25,579 nt of DNA from a virus. Shown here piece by piece: positions 21,886 to 25,579 of the stretch. A model generated the notes under the pieces. The model worked only from the letters and a program-made list of their open reading frames with translations, was not told where the DNA came from and made no database searches. The translations under genes were made by a program, and so were the position numbers. The number at the start of each line of letters is the position of its first letter. Positions within the stretch are counted from its first letter, which is position 1. The DNA is taken from the IMG/VR virus record IMGVR_UViG_3300021959_000340, positions 1-25,579 of that record; one strand, given 5' to 3'.

Positions 21886-24630
21886 TTATGCTCTCATACT
21901 AGCCATTTCTTCAAGTGCATCTAGTATTCTAACTTGTACTTTTAAAGTTTCAGATTGTATCTGTAAACTTGCTTGTGTATTTAGTGCAGCTTGAGCTGCT
22001 GCTTCTTTTTCTGACTGTCCAGGAACGTAATCTGGATTGTCCATTTTCTTTTGGCGATAGTTTTGTTCACTTATAACATCCAAAGCGTTAGTTTCATCAC
22101 CTGCTCTAATAGTGCCTCTTACTCCATTATCTCTAGCACTACTGTTCTGTCCAACTGGCACACTTGCTCTAGTATCTTTAATTACTGAACCATCTGGTGA
22201 TACCAAAAAGCTATCTTCGTTTTTGGCAAAATCTTTTAGTGTATTTGTTGCATTGCTTAAACTTTGGTTAAGTTCTAGTTCTGCTTTTTTTTGAGCATTA
22301 AGTTTTGCATCAGTAACTACAGTATCTTTTGTTTGTTGCAATTCACCTTTAAGAGCTCTGGCTAAATTTTCTTTGGCTATTGCTAGTTTATCTTCAAGCT
22401 CTTTGTCACGCTTGCCGCGTTCTGCTAATTTTGCTTGAGCAATTGCTGCGGCTTCTACTTCAGATTCGTAACGGTTTATAGCAAATCTATTAGCAAGTGC
22501 TTCACGATCTGCTGCATTTTTTTCTTTCATGATGTCGATGTTTTTTCGCATCAAATCTTGCTCGGCTTGTTCTTCATCACTTGTACCAAGTGTTAATGTA
22601 TCACCCCATGCCTTTAATTGCAGACCTAGCTCATAAAATGATATTCTCATATCTGCTATTGCTAGTTTGAAAGCGTCAAATACATCACCTAGTGTTCTAA
22701 AGCTATTAAAGAAATCAGTAAAATACTGCCCAATCGTATCAATCTTTTCTCCTAGCCAACCAAATGCGTCTGCAATTGGAGTTATCACAGGTTCAAACGC
22801 ATCGCCAAACCAATTTAACCCGTCTCTCACCCAGTTTAGTGCTGTTGAGAAACCGCCCATAAAGAAGTCACTAACAGCTTCAATTGCAGGATATAAATTT
22901 TGATCTATCATCTTACCTACATCGTCAGCCATTCTGCCAACAAACTCTATAGGTGGAGCAAAAGTATCTTCTAAAAGATCTTTAGTAGAATTAAATGCGC
23001 CCATTAATTTTATTCCAACTACATCTGCTAACGGTTGGAATATTCCAGTAACATAACCTACACCGTCTGCTAACAATCTAAGTGGGCTAAGAACAAAATC
23101 AAGAGCATTTGCAAGTGCTGTAAATCCGTAACCTAATACTGTAATTACAGGATTAAGCACAGCACTAATAATATCTACCACAGGCATAATAACAGCACTG
23201 AGCATTCTAAATATAGGGAATAAAATCTTTTCTGTAAATCCTGCAATAGTTTCAAAAGCACCCATCATGGTATCCATGATTCCTGTTGATGCTAACAGTC
23301 TAGTGAATGTTTGACTTATTTCATTAATACGTCTGCGCATTGCTTCCATAGCACTCATTTGCCCATCGGTAGCTTTTGCTTGTTCTTTTGATGAGTTAAG
23401 TAATCCGTCTATCGGAATGTTACTTGCTTCAACAAGGTTATTAAAATGGGAAGCCATTTCAGCATCAAATCTAGCAACGTCTCTAAATCTGCCTTTACTC
23501 TGTTTGCCTTCTCTAGCCAGTGTATTGTTTAATTCATTTCTTTGTTTCAGACTGATTGTGCCACCAGCTTCTGTGATTTTTGCAAACTCCATCATCATAG
23601 CTGCTGAGTGTGGCATCGTCGATGCAAACAATTGAGATTCTTTTGTTGTTGCACTTCCTGTAGTAATAATATCCTTAGCAATATCTTGTAAGCCTCCCTT
23701 AAGGCCTGTTATTGTATTCGTAAACGAAGCAGCAGCTTCGGCGGACATGCCTGAAACTTTTGCATTGTACTGACCGTCTGTTAATAGTTGCTGCTGTTTA
23801 TCTTCAATTGCACTTCTTTCTTGACCTGTTGCTTTTGCAAGTAAGTCAATCTCTTTCATGTAATCTGCTGATGCTTTTGATAACTGTTTTGTTGACATGT
23901 CTTGCAGTTTACCAGTTCTACCAAGGATAGTGGTATAACGTGCCATGCTTTCATTTACTTGTAAAGTTGTGAAACCCATGTTGTTAAGTTCACGCATGAA
24001 TCCACTCTTACGTAAATCTTTAGACAAATCATCAAAGCGTTTACGTCCTGTTTCAACGTCTCCGCCTAGCAGCCTGAATGCCTCACCACTCTTTCTAACA
24101 AATGAACTGTATTCATTTATTGTCATACCTGCTCTACTTGCAGCATTTGACATTTCAAAAACACTTCCGCCAAAAGTTGCTCCGCTGTTTGAAGCATTCT
24201 GAGTTGCATTAACTAATTTTTCTGTTGCTGCTGCTGCCGCTTGGAATGTGCCGCCTAATAATGGAATTTTTGCTGCTGCGGCAGTAACATTGTTGTCTAA
24301 ATTTGAATAACCAGCCATTGCACCTGCAATAGCATTACTCATATCAATCATTTTGCCTGCAGCACCTACAACGGCGCCACCAAATTTAGCAACTGCACCA
24401 AATGCTTTTCCTAATGATGCTCCTAATTTACTTGATGTTGATGCGGCTGCTGCATTACCTTTTGCTAAATTTCCTGCTGATTTTGCTGCTGCTTTATTTG
24501 CTGCGCTACCACCGCCACCGCCTCCTGCTTTTCCACCAAGAGATTTCAGTATTGCCTGTAGAGTAGCTTCAGAAGCAGCATTTTGGGCTTCTACTTGGCC
24601 AACTCCGGGTATGTCGATCATTACTGCCAT
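21886..24630 (-). CDS. Tail tape-measure-like protein (914 aa)
   Basis: The ATG at 24630 has only a weak ribosome site. The protein starts MAVMIDIPGVGQVEAQNAASEATLQ, followed by a glycine/alanine-rich stretch (residues ~33-80). A long helical region follows. A hydrophobic segment (~465-545: I-L-F-P-I-F-R-M-L-S-A-V-I-M-P-V-V, then V-L-N-P-V-I-T-V-L-G-Y) is typical of tape measures. The C-terminal part is a charged coiled coil (~700-810). By the usual 0.15 nm per residue, 914 residues would span roughly 137 nm of tail, longer than T4 with its 590-residue gp29. Gene order directly before the portal differs from T4, where gp29 is elsewhere. A large inner-tail or baseplate hub protein is the main alternative. 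Confidence 0.7.
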   Translation of the reverse strand: MAVMIDIPGVGQVEAQNAASEATLQAILKSLGGKAGGGGGGSAANKAAAKSAGNLAKGNAAAASTSSKLGASLGKAFGAVAKFGGAVVGAAGKMIDMSNAIAGAMAGYSNLDNNVTAAAAKIPLLGGTFQAAAAATEKLVNATQNASNSGATFGGSVFEMSNAASRAGMTINEYSSFVRKSGEAFRLLGGDVETGRKRFDDLSKDLRKSGFMRELNNMGFTTLQVNESMARYTTILGRTGKLQDMSTKQLSKASADYMKEIDLLAKATGQERSAIEDKQQQLLTDGQYNAKVSGMSAEAAASFTNTITGLKGGLQDIAKDIITTGSATTKESQLFASTMPHSAAMMMEFAKITEAGGTISLKQRNELNNTLAREGKQSKGRFRDVARFDAEMASHFNNLVEASNIPIDGLLNSSKEQAKATDGQMSAMEAMRRRINEISQTFTRLLASTGIMDTMMGAFETIAGFTEKILFPIFRMLSAVIMPVVDIISAVLNPVITVLGYGFTALANALDFVLSPLRLLADGVGYVTGIFQPLADVVGIKLMGAFNSTKDLLEDTFAPPIEFVGRMADDVGKMIDQNLYPAIEAVSDFFMGGFSTALNWVRDGLNWFGDAFEPVITPIADAFGWLGEKIDTIGQYFTDFFNSFRTLGDVFDAFKLAIADMRISFYELGLQLKAWGDTLTLGTSDEEQAEQDLMRKNIDIMKEKNAADREALANRFAINRYESEVEAAAIAQAKLAERGKRDKELEDKLAIAKENLARALKGELQQTKDTVVTDAKLNAQKKAELELNQSLSNATNTLKDFAKNEDSFLVSPDGSVIKDTRASVPVGQNSSARDNGVRGTIRAGDETNALDVISEQNYRQKKMDNPDYVPGQSEKEAAAQAALNTQASLQIQSETLKVQVRILDALEEMASMRA

Positions 24631-24658
24631 AATTTATTTTTGTCCAGTTAACTGCGCA

Positions 24659-24666
24659 TATAAATA
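24659..24666 (+). promoter_or_regulatory. Late promoter TATAAATA (plus strand)
   Basis: A perfect T4-type late box TATAAATA lies 48 bases before the ATG of the hub-like gene on the plus strand. It sits in the divergent region between the two transcription units. Confidence 0.7.
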
Positions 24667-24694
24667 GTTATACTAAGTATTGCAATATATAATG

Positions 24695-24702
24695 TATTTA
24701 CC
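24695..24702 (-). promoter_or_regulatory. Candidate late promoter GGTAAATA (minus strand)
   Basis: GGTAAATAC on the minus strand lies 64 bases before the tape-measure-like gene. The two divergent late boxes face away from each other across the 84-bp gap, overlapping in their leaders. Confidence 0.4.
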
Positions 24703-24714
24703 GGAGATAAAACC

Positions 24715-25579
24715 ATGGCAGAACAAAATGTATCAAATGATGCAAAAAAAGATGAGCAACCTAGTATTGCTCCAACAGTAACAGTTAATACGCCGCCTGC
24801 AAACCCACTAAGTGGATATTACAGACAGCCTAAAATTTATATTAGATTACCATCAGGTGGAGATTACTATCCTGAAGGTGCATTAGATGTTAGTGAAAAC
24901 GGAGACTATCCTGTTTTTGCTATGACAGCGAAAGACGAACTAATGTTAAAAACACCAGATGCTTTATTATCAGGGGAAAGCACAGTAGAAGTTATCAAGA
25001 GTTGTATACCTGCCATTAAGCAACCTTGGTTGATGCCTACGATTGATATTGACGCAGCATTGCTGGGTATTAGAATTGCTACTTATGGTTCAGAAATGGA
25101 TGTATGGTCAAACTGTCCAAGTTGTAAAGAAGAAAACAAATACACTATTCCACTGGTTGATTATATTAACCAAGGTCCTGCTGCATGGAAGAAGAAAATT
25201 ACAGTGGGTGATTTAGTTTTTAATCTTGTACCTTACAACTATAAACAAATGACAAAGGCTAATATTAAAACACTTGAGGAACAAAGGGTCTTTGCTATTG
25301 TTAATGACGAAGACATGTCAGACGAAGAAAAGATGATAAAGTTTCAAAAGAGTTTTGTTAGATTAACAAATATGACCGTTGATACTATTGCCGATGTTGT
25401 TACTGCTATTGAAACTCCTCAAGGTAAAACAGACAATGAAGATCAAATAAGACACTTCCTTAACAATTGTGATAAGCAAATCTTCCAAGGACTTACTGAT
25501 CACTTATCAGACATTAAGGGTAGACAGGGTATTCCAGATCAGCAAGTTAAATGTGAAGCATGTAATCACGAATGGGATT
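24715..25579 (+). CDS. Baseplate-hub-like protein, T4 gp26/gp51-type family, truncated at window edge
   Basis: The ATG at 24715 follows GGAG with 8-base spacing. The frame is open to the window end (288 codons). The first ~35 residues are polar and proline-rich. The body then has R-Q-P-K-I-Y-I-R-L-P-S-G-G-D-Y-Y-P-E-G, then M-T-A-K-D-E-L-M-L-K-T-P-D-A-L-L-S-G and V-I-K-S-C-I-P-A. This order is typical of T4-type baseplate hub proteins of marine phages (Pfam T4 baseplate protein family, named from memory). Two C-x-x-C pairs (C-P-S-C and C-E-A-C) flank the C-terminal half and could bind zinc. It is the only plus-strand gene here and is divergent from the tape-measure-like gene. The choice between gp26 and gp51 cannot be made from this sequence. 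Confidence 0.72.
   Translation, partial: MAEQNVSNDAKKDEQPSIAPTVTVNTPPANPLSGYYRQPKIYIRLPSGGDYYPEGALDVSENGDYPVFAMTAKDELMLKTPDALLSGESTVEVIKSCIPAIKQPWLMPTIDIDAALLGIRIATYGSEMDVWSNCPSCKEENKYTIPLVDYINQGPAAWKKKITVGDLVFNLVPYNYKQMTKANIKTLEEQRVFAIVNDEDMSDEEKMIKFQKSFVRLTNMTVDTIADVVTAIETPQGKTDNEDQIRHFLNNCDKQIFQGLTDHLSDIKGRQGIPDQQVKCEACNHEWD

Noticed and set aside
24688-24693. TATAAT on the plus strand as a sigma70 -10 for the hub-like gene
   Set aside because: No recognisable -35 lies 16-18 bases upstream, and a perfect late box is present at 24659.

Overview
This window reads as part of the late (virion morphogenesis) region of a marine T4-like myovirus. The support is a run of T4-type head genes in T4 order on the minus strand: portal gp20, an acidic gp67-like core protein, prohead protease gp21, scaffold gp22 and major capsid protein gp23. 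Beside them lie a tape-measure-like protein, a baseplate-hub-like protein and a long series of fibre-like structural proteins of the kind found in marine cyanophages and pelagiphages. The DNA is AT-rich and tightly packed, with short gaps and good Shine-Dalgarno sites. A glutamine-riboswitch-like element of the cyanobacterial 'Downstream-peptide' class favours a cyanobacterial host (Prochlorococcus/Synechococcus). The unusually short capsid protein means another marine host cannot be excluded. The identifications come from reading motifs, not from searches.

Layout by coordinate. 1-3065 (minus, 3' end outside the window) and 3134-8722 (minus) are two very large paralogous fibre proteins with tandem W/G-D-x-V/YGG modules. 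8733-14322 (minus) is a cassette of eight smaller structural genes, including two fibre paralogues and two small beta-rich paralogues. 14323-15369 is an accessory and regulatory island: a structured leader, a short ORF with a near-consensus sigma70 promoter, an orphan non-coding RNA with its own sigma70-like promoter and terminator, and a 64-aa peptide gene under a late promoter and a glutamine riboswitch. 15370-21877 (minus) is the head module, 21886-24630 (minus) is the tape-measure-like gene, and 24715-25579 (plus, truncated) is a divergent baseplate-hub-like gene.

Transcription. Boxes of the form NNTAAATA, related to the T4 late promoter TATAAATA, lie at most of the plausible operon heads: 24659 (+), 24695, 20177, 19273, 15302, 14421, 10606 and 3093 (-). 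The capsid operon ends in a clear rho-independent terminator at 15313-15343. Two sigma70-like promoters occur only in the island between gp23 and the fibre cassette, so host polymerase may read that island early while the rest is late.

How the parts work together. The gp67-like core protein, gp22 and gp21 would build and then digest the internal scaffold around portal gp20, and gp21 would trim gp23 during maturation. The tape-measure, hub and fibre proteins would form the tail. The most interesting part is the island after gp23. There the phage seems to carry a metabolite-sensing RNA controlling a small basic peptide that might act on host glutamine synthetase, next to an undescribed small RNA. 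A GT42/DUF115-like Rossmann protein inside the head module is a second accessory gene worth attention.
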